Assembly (NCBI RefSeq): GCF_024166365.1
Contig: NC_064834.1
Span: 53,424,001-53,488,000, forward strand
Length of the DNA stretch: 64,000 nucleotides
Reading direction: 5' to 3'
Origin: Elephas maximus indicus
Lineage: Eukaryota > Chordata > Mammalia > Proboscidea > Elephantidae
Each line of letters begins with the position of its first letter. The first letter of the stretch is position 1. Of this stretch, positions 31,387-44,481 are shown piece by piece. Under the pieces are notes generated by a model. It did not search any database. It had not been told where the DNA came from and saw nothing but the letters and a program-made list of their open reading frames with translations. The position numbers and the translations under genes were made by a program.

Positions 31387-34300
31387 GTTGTTGTTAGGTG
31401 CCATGCAGTCAATTCTGACTCATAGCAACCCTATGTATAACAGAACGAAGCCCTGCCCAGTCCTATGCCATCCTCACAATCATTGTTATGTTTAAGCCCA
31501 TTGTTGTAGCCACTGTATCAATCCATCTCGTTGAGGGTCTTCCTCTTTTTTGCTGACGCTCTCCTTTGACAAGCATAATGTCCTTCTCCAGGGACTGGTC
31601 TCTTGATAACATGTCCAAAGTACATCAAACAAAGTCTCACCAACCTAGCTCCTAAAGAGCATTCTGGCTATACTTCTTCCAAGGCAGATTTATTTGTTCT
31701 TCTGGTAGTTCATGATATATTCAATATTCTTTGTCCACACCATAATTCAAAGGTATCAATTCTTCTTTGGTCTTCTTTATTCATTGCCCAGCTTTTGCAT
31801 GCATATGAGGTGATTGAAAATACCATAGCTTATGTAAGGTATACCTTAGTCCTCAAAGTGACATATCTGCTTTTTAACACTTTAAAGAGGTCTTTTGCAG
31901 CAGATCTGCCCACTGCAATATATCATTTGATTTCTTGACTGCTGCTTCCATGGGCATTGATTGTGGATCCAAGTAAAATGAAATACTCGACAATTTCAAT
32001 ACTTCCTCTGTTTATCAGATATTCGTTATTGGTCCAGTTTTGAGGATTTTTGTTTTATGTTGAAGTTTAATCCACACTGAAGGCTGTAGTCTTTGATCTT
32101 CATCAGTAAGTGCTTCAAGTCCTCTTTACTTTCAGCAAGCAAGATTGTGTCATCTGTATATCGCAGGTTGTTAATGAGTCTTCCTTAATCCTGAGTCCAC
32201 GTTCTTCTTCATACAGTCCAGCTTCTCAGATTATTTGCTCAGTATACAGACTGAATAGGTATAGTGAAAGGATACAACCCTGACGCACATCGTTACTGAT
32301 TTTAAACCATGCAGTATCCCCTTATTCTGTTCGAACGACTGCCTCTTGATCTATGTACAGATTCCTCATGAACACAATTAAGTGTTCTGGAATTCCCATT
32401 TTTCACAATGTTATCCACAACTTATTATAATTCACACAGTCTAATGCCTTTGCATAGTCAATAAAACACAGGTAAACATCTTTCTGGAAAAAAAAAAAAC
32501 TTTCTGGTATTTTTTGCTTTCAGCCAAGATCCATCTGACATGAGCAATGATATCCCTCATTCCATGTCCTCTTCTGAATCCAGCTTGAATTTCTGGCAGT
32601 TCTCTGTCGATGTACTGCTGCAACCGTTTGTGAATTATGTTCAGCAAAATTTTACTTGGGTATGATATTAACAAAATTGTTTGATATTTTCGCATTCTGT
32701 TTGATTACTTTTCTTTAGAACGGGCACAAATATGGATCTCTTTCAGTCAGTTGGCCAGGGAGCTGTCTCCCAAATTTTCTGGCATAGATGAGCGAGTGCT
32801 TCCAACACTGCATCCATTTGTTGAAATATCTCAATTGGTATTCTGTCAAATCCTGGGTCCTTGTTTTTTGCCAATGCCTTCAAGGCAGCTTAGGCTTCTT
32901 CCTTCTATACCATAGGTCCCTGATCATAGGCTACCTCCTGAAGTGGCTGAACAACCACCAATTCTTTCAGGTACAGTAACTCTGTATTCCTCCTATCTTT
33001 TTTTTGATGCTTCCTGTGTCATGCAATATTTTGCCCATAGAATCTGTCAATATTGCAACTGGAGACTTGATTTCTTTCTTCAGTTCTTTCACCTTGAGAA
33101 ATGCTGAGTGTGTTCTTCCCTTTTGGTTTTCTAATTTCAGGTCTTTGCACATTTCATTGTAATACTTTGTCTTCTCCAGTAGCCCTCTGAAATTTTCTGT
33201 TCGGCTCTTATACCTCCTCATTTCTTCCATTTGCTTTAGCTACTCTATGTTTAAGAACAAGTTTCAGAGTCTCTTCTGACATCCATTCTGGTCCTTCTTT
33301 TGCTTTCTTCATGTATGATGTCCTTAATGTCATCCCACAACTCATCTGGTCTTTGGTCATTAGTGTTAATATGTCAAATCTATTCTTGAAATGGTCTCTA
33401 AATTCAGGTAGAATATACTTAAGGTCGTACTTTTGCTCTCGTGGACTTGTTTTAGTTTTCTTCAGCTTCAATTTGAACTTGCATATAAGCAACTGGTGGC
33501 CAGTTCCATAGTCGGTCCCTGACCTTGTTCTGACTGATGATATTGAGTTTCTCCAACATTTCTTTCCACAGATGTAGTTGATTTGATTCTTGTGTATTCC
33601 ATCTGGGGAGGTCCATGTGTATAGTCTCTGTTTACATTGTTTAAAAAAGGTATTTGGAGTGAATAAGTCATTGGTCTTGGAAAATTCTATCATGTGGTCT
33701 CTGGCGTTGTTTCTATCACCAAGGCCATATTTTCCAACTACTGTTTCTTCTTGTTTCCAATTTCTGCATTCCAATCACCAGTATTTATCAATGCATCTTG
33801 ATTGCATGTTTGGTCATTATCAGACTGCAGAAGTTGGTAAAAATCTTCAATTTCTTCATCTTTGGCGTTAGTGTTTGATGGGTAAATTTGAATAATAGTC
33901 GAATTAACTGATCTTCCTTACAGGTGTATGGATATTATGCTATCACTGACAGCACTGTACTTTAGGATATATCTTGAAATGTTCTTTTTGAGGATGAATG
34001 CAATGCCATTCCTCTTCAACTTTTCATTCCCGGCATACTAGACCATATGATTGTCCAATTCAGAATGGCTATTACAAGTCCATTTCAGCTTACTAATGGC
34101 TAGGATATCGATGTTTATGCATTCCATTTCATTTTTGATGACTTCCAATTTTCCTAGATTCATACTTTGTACAGTCCACGTTCCGATTATTAATGGATGT
34201 TTGCAGCTGTTTCCTCTCATTTTGCATTGTGCCACATCAGCAAATGAAGGTCCTGAAAGCTTTATTCCATCCACATCATTAAGGTCAACTCTACTTTGAA

Positions 34301-34576
34301 GAGTCAGCTCTTCCCCAGCTGGAACCTGAGGGGTACATCTTTCAACACTATATCAGTGTTCCATTGCTATTCATAAGGTTTTCACTGGCCATTTTTTTTT
34401 TTTTGGAAGTAGATCACCAGGTCCTGCTTCCTAGTCTTAGTCTGGAAGCTACACTGAAAGCTGTCCACCATGGGCGACCCTGCCCTGCTGGCATTTGAAA
34501 TACCTGTGGCATAGCTTCCAGCATCACAGCAACACACAAGCCACCACAGAATGACAAACTGACAGACAAGTGGTAG
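31387..34576 (-). mobile_element. Near full-length RTE LINE
   Basis: About 3.19 kb, the usual RTE length. It runs (minus sense) from a 5' leader near 34570 through endonuclease and reverse transcriptase remnants to a CACCTAACAACAAC-type 3' end at 31387. Imperfect 11-bp target copies flank it: TGAAGTGAGAT at 31376-31386 and TGAAACGAGAT at 34577-34587. It interrupts the MIR described above. Confidence 0.9.
31600..34274 (-). pseudogene. Broken RTE ORF: endonuclease and reverse transcriptase remnants
   Basis: The endonuclease start is visible near 34200 (GTWTVQSMNLGKLEVIKNEM, then INIDILAISKLKW). More of the domain is in an open stretch at 33208-33774 with DHMIEFSKTNDLFTPNT. A reverse transcriptase piece at 32441-32695 has LISYPSKILLNIIHKRLQQY and IQAGFRRGHGMRD. 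The reading frame is broken many times by stops and frameshifts between these pieces, so the element cannot move by itself. Confidence 0.9.
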
Positions 34577-34650
34577 TGAAACGAGATAATCCATGTTAAA
34601 TGACTGTCTAATACGTGTCACATAATGACTAGTCAATAAATGGTTGCTAA

Positions 34651-34805
34651 TCTTGGTGGCATAGTGGTTAAGGGCTATTATTGCTAACCAAAAGGCTGGC
34701 AGTTAGAATCCACCAGGCACTCCTTGGAAACCCTGTGGGGCAGTTCTACTCTGTCCTTTAGGGTTGCTATGAGTTGGAATCGACTTGATGACAACAGGTT
34801 TTTTT
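34651..34805 (+). mobile_element. AfroSINE, full length
   Basis: Plus orientation, TCTTGGTGGCATAGTGGTTA to GGAATCGACTTGATGACAAC and a T-rich end. It is inserted exactly at the end of the split MIR. Confidence 0.92.
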
Positions 34806-35770
34806 AATCTTATAATGAAATTCTCTTTCTGGTGACAAGGGGAATTTGGAAGTTCCTGTTGTCCCCAGATAGTTCTATGGATAAGTTAGGAGCTACTGCC
34901 CCACTCATCTTCTTTCAGTGTATGGCAGATTCTGAGAAAGAGGAAAAGAAACTTCTCTACTCAATATGAAAGCAGGCCTCCCATATGACCTCACTGTCCT
35001 GAATAAAGCTCGTAATACATCATCCAGAAGTCAGAGAATACCCAGTACACACTGCCAAACTTAACAACCTTGAGTAGTGCAAGGGAATACAGGTTATACT
35101 AAAGAAAGTGCCAGTAGAGAGGCCCACAGAGGCCTGGCCTTGCATGACGAAGGTTGTGAGGGTCGTGGCCACATCAGGATCAGGATGGTCTTTGCTGACA
35201 GGAGAGAGAACTCAGTGTATGAGGTTAGTTCAAATTTGTTGAAAAGATTTCAGATACATACACACTCTTCCTCTAGCATACACAATGGGCATTCCTTGTA
35301 AACTATTCAGAAGACTGTGTCCCAGTTTTTAGCAGGACCATTGAGAGGTGAAATAACTTCTAGGCTGGAGATAGCAGCAAACGAGAACCATCAAGTTAGA
35401 AAAGTTCTTGGCAATGGTTATCCACCCTTGATGCCACTGGGTTGTGCCCTGTGCTTAAAAAATTGCTGAGACAGTCTCAAATCTCTATTAGACTGAATTT
35501 CCAGCTGAATGAGAGGACAACTAAGTGATAGGGTGTGACCTGACTGCAAACTTATGTTCACAACCTTATTCTCAATTTGAGCTGACATCTACAGTATGAC
35601 CTATTTGAAGAAAGCATTTAAAGCTGCCATCAGCCCACTCCCAGCCAGGGCAACATGTATGGCCTTCCCTAGAGGCCAGGTTGCCAAGTGAGGAAGAGAA
35701 CATAGTATGAAGATTAGAAATAATTATAAAAATATAAATGATACAATCTAGCAAATAAACAACAACAACA

Positions 35771-35936
35771 AAAAAAACCCAAACCCAGTGCCGTCGAGTT
35801 GATTCCAACTCATAGCGACCCTATAGGACAGAGTAGAATTGCCCCATAGAGTTTCCAAGGAGCACCTGGAGGATTTGAACTGCCGACCCTTTGGTTAGCA
35901 GCTGTAGTACTTAACCACTACACCACCAGGGTTTCC
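35771..35936 (-). mobile_element. AfroSINE, full length
   Basis: Minus orientation: CAGTGCCGTCGAGTTGATTC through CACTACACCACCAGGGTTTCC. The flanks ATCTAGCAAA and ATCTAGTAAA look like its target-site copies. Among the best preserved here. Confidence 0.95.
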
Positions 35937-36064
35937 ATCTAGTAAACAGAAGGTTCCAAATGAGTGAAGGCTTTTGAGATGGAACAAAAGAAGAAAAATG
36001 GAATAGAAAGTATTTGATGTATTAAAATAAGATTAATCAAGTGTAATGGGAGAGGTACTGCTTA

Positions 36065-36225
36065 AGGGAAACTGAGTTTCTGTTTGGGGTGATGAAAAGC
36101 TTTTGGAAACAGATAGTGGAGATGGTTGTACAACATGGTGAATGTAATTAATGTCACTGAATTAATTATACACTTAAAATGGCAATTTTTTTGTTATATA
36201 TATTTTACCACAATTAAAAAAAAAA
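36065..36225 (+). mobile_element. L1 3' end fragment
   Basis: Words GGGGTGATGAAAAGCTTTTG, GATGGTTGTACAACATGGTG and ACTTAAAATGGCAATTTT, ending in an A-rich tail, match old L1 3' UTRs in order. Confidence 0.7.
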
Positions 36226-36572
36226 GATTTATCAGGTAGTCAAATGGTGGTCAGGAGGGTCTGAAGTTACCAATGTAATGGAAGGCAACCATAACTCTTT
36301 GTGTCAAAGTGCCCCCCGGACTTAACAATAGAAATAATACTTCTGGAACGAACCTTTAAAATTACCTACCTAGCCCATAGCCCATTTCACAGATGAATAA
36401 ATAGAAGTCCAGAAAGATTGTAACTTCCTCAAAGTCACACCAGATTTTTCTGACTCCCAATCTAGCAGTCCTCCTATACTAGCAGGCTAGTTTACCGTAG
36501 GGCATCTTCCTGTGTTTACAGGATAAAACTTGGTTGTCCAGAGAAGAAAGATTTGAGGAATTCAAACTCAAT

Positions 36573-36972
36573 GAACAGGGAAGGCTGAAGAAGAATTGAT
36601 GCCTTTGAATTATGATGTTGGTGAAGAATTTTGAATATACCATGGACTGCCAGAAGAATGAACGAATCTGTCTTGGAAGAAGTACAACCAGAACGCTCCT
36701 TAGAAGTGAGGGTGGTGAGGCTTCATTTCATATACCTTGGACATGTTATCAGGAGGGACTAGTCTCTGGAGAAGGATATCATGCTTGGTAAAGCAGAGCG
36801 TCAGTGAAGAAGAGGAAGACCCTCAAAGAGATGAATTAACACAGTGGTTGTAACAATGGGCTCAGACATAGCAACGATTGTGAGGATGGCGAAGGACTGA
36901 GCAGTGTTTCATTCTGTTGTACACAAGGTCACTATGGGTTGATATGGATTCAACTGCACCTAACCACAACAA
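36573..36972 (+). mobile_element. 5'-truncated RTE LINE with perfect target-site duplication
   Basis: Plus orientation. It contains degraded ORF end and the 3' tail CAACGATTGTGAGGATGGCG, and ends CACCTAACCACAACAA or similar. A perfect 10-bp duplication CAAACTCAAT flanks it at 36563-36572 and 36973-36982. Confidence 0.92.
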
Positions 36973-37531
36973 CAAACTCAATCATCCTGTGAAATGGAAG
37001 TGAATGTATACTTTGCAGCTGTTGGGTGGAGTGTTCTATATATGTCTATGAGGTCAAGTTGGCTGATTTATCCCGTGAAATAGGAAGCATAATCAAGGCC
37101 TGGTTTGATGCTGGAGTTTTACTGATTACAAGGCTCCTCAGGGCTTGCTAATTTCCACCAGTAGCAGCGGAACACTACCAATGACACTTTACAGACGTTT
37201 CCAAATTCATCAGCAGCAATATCTAGCTTTACGTGCTATTTTGGTTACTCGTTTAGAAGCTGAAATCCAAAGGTCTTTAATCTTCATCTGACCTTCTTCA
37301 GGCTCAGCTATCCTGTGGTCTCCAGGCTTGGGATGAGGTGTTAAAGGGGTTCAATCAATCTCTTCTACGATGAATGCACATACCTCAAGGCCTTCATTCC
37401 ATTCTCCCAAAGAGTCTGCAACCACTCTGTTCCACTTCCATGCAAGTCTGCTTTAACCCTTCCAACCTCCTAATCATAGTGAAATTAATCTCTGGATGCT
37501 TTGAAACAGATATAGGAGTTACAAGGGAATC

Positions 37532-37548
37532 GGGGGGGGGGGGGGGGA
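37532..37548. repeat. Poly(G) run
   Basis: About seventeen consecutive G. It may form G-quadruplex DNA and is prone to sequencing and length error. Confidence 0.8.
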
Positions 37549-38807
37549 GGGTTAAAAGGCTATTCTGAAGATGAAAATTCTTTTAAAAGGTATTTTCATG
37601 TAAGAGAATCTTGATCCATCTCTCCCACTGGACTCTAATCATTTGCTCTATTTCAGGTGTTTCCTTACTAGTTAGAGAACCATGATTACTTCTCTCACAA
37701 AGCAGGAAAGGACAGCCTAAAGGATCAAGCTGTGAAACCATAAACAAGAACATCGCCAGGCTTAAGTCTGGACATAGTCCACTATCTCCCATCAATTAGA
37801 AGGGGATGAACAAGTATGCTTATTCTACAAGCTGATAATGAGAGAGTTTGGTCCCTGACAAGTAATGGGGAAATAAGAAATTCATCCGTCATAATGGTTC
37901 AGAATTTGGGACAAACCTATCCTGGTGGCCACAGAATGAAAACAGTTTGAATAATCAGGTTTGTTTCTCATGTCACCCCCTAAACTGTTCACTGCTCGGA
38001 CCTCCTGGTGCTAGCATAATGTCCTATCACTGAAAGAAATTGTGCTGAGCGCAGAGTAGGCCTTCAATAACCGTTAGCGACAAATGAACTGCTAGAGAAG
38101 AAGTACAAGTAGCTGCAGGCAGTTTTACGGTAAATGACATCTGAGGTCTCCCTCTCATTGTTGGTTAAAGGACAACATGACAAAGCAAATACACCATTTA
38201 CCAGCCAGGAAGGGTGAAGCCTTTTTCCTTCTAATACCCAGTAAACTTCCTCAAACTCAATGAAAGATGCCTTTTCCTATAAAAATGAAAGTCTCCTACT
38301 CAGAGCACTGCCTAGCTCCCTTCTCTGGATTTGTTAGAGGGCTGAAATGCTCTAAAAACTTTGGCAGGAGACTGAAAGAGAAATAGGGGAAGTGATCTTT
38401 CATTTCCTCTGAAAGGATCTAATCTAGCCTCCCACCTTTACTTTTCTAAAACCAGACCTTCCTCAGAACTGGTTATGTGTCTCCAGTGAGGGATACCCCT
38501 TTTTTTCTGTCAGAAGCTATCAAAGTCTGTTCCTAACCTTGCAATTTCACTGGTCCAAGAATAGCCTTTCACAGTTAAGCTAAGTGATGGTTGGGCACTG
38601 GACAGCGTGGCAGAGGAATTCTGATGATAAAGAAGCAAAAAGCCAATTCTTCCTCCCCCACAAACCATATTTATTCTTCTAAAACCAGGACCAGTTAAAC
38701 AAGAAGCACTGTATAGATGCTAAGTAAAGACCTTGATGAGTCCCTGCTGGGTCTAGTTGCATCTAGGTACCAAAAAATTTTCAACCAATAGCTAGTAATT
38801 TTCAAGA

Positions 38808-39020
38808 TAGCATAGTGGTTAAGAATAAGAGTCAGCCTGCCTGGTCTCATATTCTAGCTCCACCACTTACTAGCAGGGTGGAGCTAGATGAGCCTGTTGC
38901 CTCATCTGTAAAATGAAGGTATCAATAACACTCATCATATAGAATTGTTTGTGAGGACTAAAGGCAATGTAGATGAAGTGCTAGACACTCAGAAAGTGCT
39001 CAGTAAATAGCTGTTATTAT
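38808..39020 (+). mobile_element. MIR SINE
   Basis: Plus orientation, from GATAGCATAGTGGTTAAG through CATCTGTAAAATGAAGGTAT to AAGTGCTCAGTAAATAGCTG. Confidence 0.88.
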
Positions 39021-39324
39021 TCTTCTTCCCTATCACTCTGATATGATCTTATGCATAATTGCTGACCTATTTGGGAATTGGGAATTGGGAAAACTGACCC
39101 ATTTCCATAGTTTCCATTCCAACCTCAAACATTAACAAGCAGAGTGCTCTCCCCTCCCTCCTTTCTGGAAGAGATCCATCTTCTACAGAGTGCCCAGTGA
39201 GGGATTTCCCACGGATGGAAGAACATACTGCTTTAGGGTTGTGCGTTAGCAGGGATAGGCAGGCAGAACGGCAGGCCCTCTCCTTAAGAAACAAATGTGC
39301 TACTACTAATTTTTTCACTGAAAT

Positions 39325-39378
39325 TTTTTTTTTTTAAATAATTTTTATTGTGCTTTAAGTGAAAGTTTACAAATCAAG
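39325..39378 (-). mobile_element. Very short L1 3' end insertion
   Basis: A T run followed by AATTTTTATTGTGCTTTAAG and AAAGTTTACAAATCAAGTC. This is only the last ~40 bases of the young L1 3' UTR plus the tail. Flanks CACTGAAATT and CAGTGAAATT are probable target-site copies. Confidence 0.8.
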
Positions 39379-41551
39379 TCAGTGAAATTATGTTTTTGCT
39401 AGATTCTCAGCACCCTGAGGGAAGAGACCCAGTGTTACATTATAGGATTTTCATAATGTTTAACAGAGTCCTAAGAAACAGTAAACATTCAACATGTTTG
39501 TGGACTAACTTAGTAGTCCACACACAGGGACCCAACCAAAAAGGAAAGGAATCTCTCATCAAGGTCACATGGCAAGATTAGAGAGTGAGGGCCTGACAGT
39601 ACACCCAGCACTGTTCTCAGCACTCTGATAGGCTTCTAAAGCCCACAGAGCAATGGGGGAATCAAGATAAACTATCACTGAAGGGCACACACACAGATAG
39701 AGGGTTGGGCCAGTAGCATAAGTATGGCTTGGAGACTGCTGCGTAATTGACCAGGAAGTGGGTGCCAGGTTGAGATAGCTTCACATCTCTTAAGACAAGG
39801 AAAATATAGGAATCCTAGGTCTCTTATCTTTTGTCTACCACCTCCTCCACTCTTCATTAATGGGTTAGCTAGTTGTGAGTGTAAAATTTTCCCCCAGCAT
39901 AGCAGGTACCCTGAGACAGCAGCTGCAGGGAGGGCTATTAGCTCAGATAGGTCTGTGACCAGGGCACTGACAGTTTAGCCTCCATCAGAACCTATCACCT
40001 GAAGAGCACATTGTTCAGGCTTAACCCTGATATTCTAATAAAATACGTCTTGCACGAGGGAGGAGTAAAAGGTGAAATGGTGGGAAAAAAGTCACATTGC
40101 TCCCAAACACATAGTTCCAATTTCTCAGAAATCAGATTTGATCCATTTTGAAATGCCCTTCTAAGGTGTGTTCAATTTAGCAACACATTTCAAACTGCAT
40201 AAAATCTGCTCAACTGTGCAGTGTGCCCATTAGATAACTGTCCAAAACAATGTAAGCAGACACACATGGTGATCTTTGAACAGCCAGGTTCAAAGTCTTG
40301 CTGAGCTATTTTTAGCACTTGTTTGCATACTGCAGTTAACAGATTTTCACCTCAGAAGACAAGGAGAAGAAACAATTAGATCCATGAGCTCCAGGGCTAA
40401 CTAGTACTCAGAGAAGACTACTGGTTTTCTTTAGATGCCGTCTGATTAACCTTCTCCTATACAGGACAAAGCTTGGCCTATGTCTGGAGAGACATGGTCT
40501 AAAAGAGGCACAGTGAACAAGCAGACAGTTAAAAGGGCAAAATGTCAGAGATTCAAGAGCTTAGTGTTTCAATTCTACTTGTTTTTTTGAGGTTTGAGGG
40601 GCAAGCCTTTGTGAATGATCAAGGTTAGGTCCTGGACCCAAGAATGGAAGGAAAAATTGGGAAAGGGAAGAAATGATTCCTTTCAGCAAATTAAAAGGAC
40701 ATAAAAATGCTCAGGATCTATGTTGTCTTGTTTATTCAACAACACAGACCATATGCTGGGCCATAAAATAAACCTCAATACATTTAAAAGGACTGAAATC
40801 ACACTGAGTATATATTCTGACCACCAAGGAGTTAAATTAAAAATTAATAGCAGAAATTTATCTGGAAAATCCCCAAATACTGAAGAGAAACAACACATTT
40901 CTAAATATCACAAGGGGAATGAGAAATAGTTTGAACTGCATGAAAATGAAAATACAACATACCAAAATTTGTGGGATGTTGCTAACACAGTGCTTAGAGA
41001 GAAACTTACAGCAGTAATTTTTTTATATTAGAAAAATAAAGAGCTAAAATAATGATCTATGTTTCCATCTTAAGAAATTAGAAAAAAAGAGCAAATTAAA
41101 CCCAAAGCAAACATAAGGAAACAATAAAGATAACCATAAGAATCAATAAAATAGAAAACAGAAAATCAATGACATTAAACACTGATGCTTTGAAAAGATT
41201 AATAAAGTTGATAAACCTCTAGTCAGACTAATCAAGAACTAAAGAATCATGAATGAAACAGGACATCGCTACAAATCCTACAAAGAAAAAAAGGGAGTAT
41301 CACGAACAATTTTATGCCAAGAAAACTCAACAACCTACATGTATGGACAACTTCTTTGAAGACAAATTACTAAAACTGGCTCAAGATCAAATAGAAATCC
41401 TGACTATCCCTAAATTTATTAAAGAAACTAAATTAATAATTAAAATGTCTCCCACAGAAGTGTACTGATACATGCAATTTACTTAAAAATGCATAGAAAA
41501 ACAAGATGAATTAATTGACGGAGGGATGGATCCAATATGTGATAAAACAAA

Positions 41552-41755
41552 TATGTTGTTGTGTGCTCTCAAGTTGATTCTGACTCATAGCGACCCTATA
41601 TGATACAGCAGAACTGCCACATAGAGTTTTCTAGACTGCAATCTTTATGGAAATAGATTGCCACGTCTTTTCTCCCTCAGAATTGCTGGTTGGCCCGAAC
41701 TGCTGACCTTTCAGTTAGCAGCTGAGTGCTTAACTATTGCACCACCAGGAATCCT
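41552..41755 (-). mobile_element. AfroSINE, long variant
   Basis: Minus orientation, same internal extra segment as the copy at 27327 (CTGCAATCTTTATGG). Head end CTATTGCACCACCAGGAATCC. Confidence 0.92.
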
Positions 41756-42817
41756 CAAAGCAAGTATAGTAAAATGTAAATGATAGAATCTAGGTGGTGG
41801 TTATATGGGGTGTTTGTTCACTGTATAATTTTTTTCAACTATATGTTTGAAATTTTTCATAAGAAAATGTTGCGTAAAAAATGGTTCCCACAGAAAACTC
41901 CAGGCCCAGATGACTTCACCAGTGAATTCTATCAAACATTTAAGTAAAAAATAATGCCAATCCTATACAGATGCTTTGTGAAAAATTGAGGAGTAAGAAA
42001 TATTCTGCAACTCATTTTATAAAAGCCAGCCCTTACTCTAATATAAAAGCAGACAAAGACACTACAAACAATGAACCAATATCCCTCATGAACGCTGACA
42101 CAAAAATAATTAACGAATCATTAGCAACTTAAATTTTGCAACATATAAGATAAATATTATATCATGTCAAGAGGGGTTTATCCCAGGAATGTAAGTTTGG
42201 ATTAATATTTTAAAAATCAATGACTATATTAACAGAATAAAGGAAAAAAAATCTATGTAATCCTTAATAAAAAAAAAAATCCTTAATAGATACAGAAAAA
42301 ACACCGACAACATTCAACATCCATTCATGATAAAAATCCTCAGATAACTAGGAATAGAAGGGAAATTCCTCAACCTAAGAAGGGAATCTATGAAAACTTA
42401 CAGCTAACACGTTAGCTGTAACGGTTAAAGACTGAAAGCTTTCCCCTTAAGATCTGACAAGGATGTCCATTCTTACCACTTCTATTCAAATTGTACTTAA
42501 GGTCTTAGTCCAGTAAGGCAAGAAAAAGAAATCAAAGGCATACAGATTGGAAAGTAAAACTGAATTAATTTGTCAACAGCATGATTATAAGTGTAGAAAA
42601 ATTTAGAGACTATTTAAAACGCTACTAGAACTAATAAATGAGTTTATCAAGAGTGCAGAAAAAAGGGTCAATTTGGAAACAACTATGTTTCTACACAATA
42701 AAAAACAATAGCAATGAATAATTATAATTTGAAATTCTTAAAATATCATTCACATTTCATAGAAAAACAACATACTTAGGGATAAATTTAACAAAATAGG
42801 TGCAAGACCAGGTCATG

Positions 42818-43293
42818 GATTGAATTGTTTCCCCTAAAAATGTGTATCAATTTGGCTAGGCCCTTATTTCCAGTATTGTGTGACTGTCTATCGCTTTGTC
42901 ATCTGATGTGATTTTCCTATGTGTTGTAAATCCTACCTCTAAGATGTTAATGAGGCAGGATTATAGGCTGTTACGTTAATGAGTTAGGACTCAATCTATA
43001 AGATTAGGTTGTATCTTGAGTCAATCTCTTTTGAGATATAAAAGAGAATCGAGCAGAGAGATACAGGGACCTCATACCACTAAGAAACAAGAACCAGAAC
43101 AGCATATCCTTTGGACCTGTGGTCCCTGTGCTGAGAAGCTCCTCAACCAGGGAAGACTGATGACAAGCACCTTCTCCCAGAACCAACAGAATTCGGACTT
43201 TTAGCCTCCTAGACTATAAAGGAATAAATTCCTCTTTGTTAAAGCCATCCACTTTTGTTATTTCTGTTACAGCAGCACCTGATAACTAAGACA
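42818..43293 (+). mobile_element. MaLR-like solo LTR (endogenous retrovirus-derived)
   Basis: Plus orientation. It starts ATGGATTGAATTGTTTCCCC in the manner of MST/MLT LTRs. It has an AATAAA at 43225 (GGAATAAATTCC) and continues through GTTAAAGCCATCCAC to CACCTGATAACTAAGACA. No internal viral sequence is attached. Same family as 48629-49165 and 54195-54742. Confidence 0.8.
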
Positions 43294-44329
43294 ACCAGTA
43301 TGTTAAAAAATCAAAACTACAAAACACTGATGAGAGAAATTTTTAAAAGACTTAAATAAACTACAGAGCTATATTATGTTCATGAATCTGAAAACAGTAT
43401 TAGCAAGATGTTAATTCTCCCAAAATTGACCTATAGAGTCAAGGCAATTCTATTCAAAATTTCAGCAGGATTTTTTTTTTAATAGAAATGCACAAGCAAT
43501 TTTTATAATTGATAAGGAAATGCACAGGATCTAGAATAGTCAAAACAATAAAAAAAAGTCAGAGGACTTATATTACATGATTTCAAGATATATTATAGAG
43601 CTACAATAACTAAGACAGTGTGGGACATAAGACAGGTTTAGACACAGACTTCAATGGAACAGAACCAATAGTCCAGAAATAGACCTACACAGACACAATC
43701 AATTGATTTTCTACAAACGTGCCAAGATATTTCAAGGGGGGAAAAGAAGAGTCTTTCCAACAAATGGAGATGGAACAACTACATATTCATTTGTGAAAAA
43801 AAATAAACATTTACTCTTATCACACACCATACAAAAAAATTAACTTGAAATGGATCATGGACTTAAATGCAAAAGCTAAAACTATAAAACGTCTAAGAAA
43901 ATATAGGTGAAAATTTTCACAACCTTGAAGTAGGCAAAAATTTATTAAATAAAACACTAAAAGCACAATTGGAAAATTAATAAATTCATCTTCATCAATA
44001 TCTAATTAAATTAAAATTGGTCTTCATAAAAATGTCTGGTTTTCAAAAGACACCATTAAGAAGATGCAAAGGCAAGCTACTGACTGGAAGAAAATATTCG
44101 CAATACATATACCTGACAAAGGACCTGCATGTAGTATATATAAAAAACTCTTAAAAAAAAAAAAAACAATAAAAAAAGACAATTCAATTTTAAAATTAGG
44201 CAAATGATCTGAACACACTTTGAAAAAGAAGATATCCAAATGGCTAATAAGCACATGAAAAACTCCTCAACATATCAGTCACCATGCAAATTAAACCTGT
44301 CGTGAGATAGCATTACGTACCCACTAAAA

Positions 44330-44481
44330 TCCAGTGCCATCAAGTCGATTCCAACTCATAGTGATCCTATAGGACAGAGTAGAACTGCCCCATACAGTTT
44401 CCAAGGAGCGCCTGGCGGATTCAAACTGCCGACCCTTTGGTTCGCAGCTGTAGCACTTAACCACTATGCCACCAGGGTTTC
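44330..44481 (-). mobile_element. AfroSINE, full length
   Basis: Minus orientation: CCAGTGCCATCAAGTCGATT to CACTATGCCACCAGGGTTTCC. Target copies resemble TACGTACCCACTAAAAT on the left and TACATACCTACTAGAAT on the right. Confidence 0.95.

Larger units (their letters stand above)
30900..34650 (+). mobile_element. One MIR split into three pieces by later insertions
   Basis: MIR pieces in plus orientation lie at about 30900-30999 (head, GATCCCAAATCTGCC), 31307-31386 (CTTATCTGTAAAACGGGGTA) and 34577-34650 (GAGATAATCCATG to AATAAATGGTTGCT). They are separated by an L1 3' end and by an RTE. Read together they follow the MIR consensus in order. Confidence 0.85.

Noticed and set aside
43016-43204. 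Short open frame in the LTR at 42818-43293
   Set aside because: LTR sequence in a chance frame. It is not a viral gene and has no relatives among retroviral proteins that I can see.
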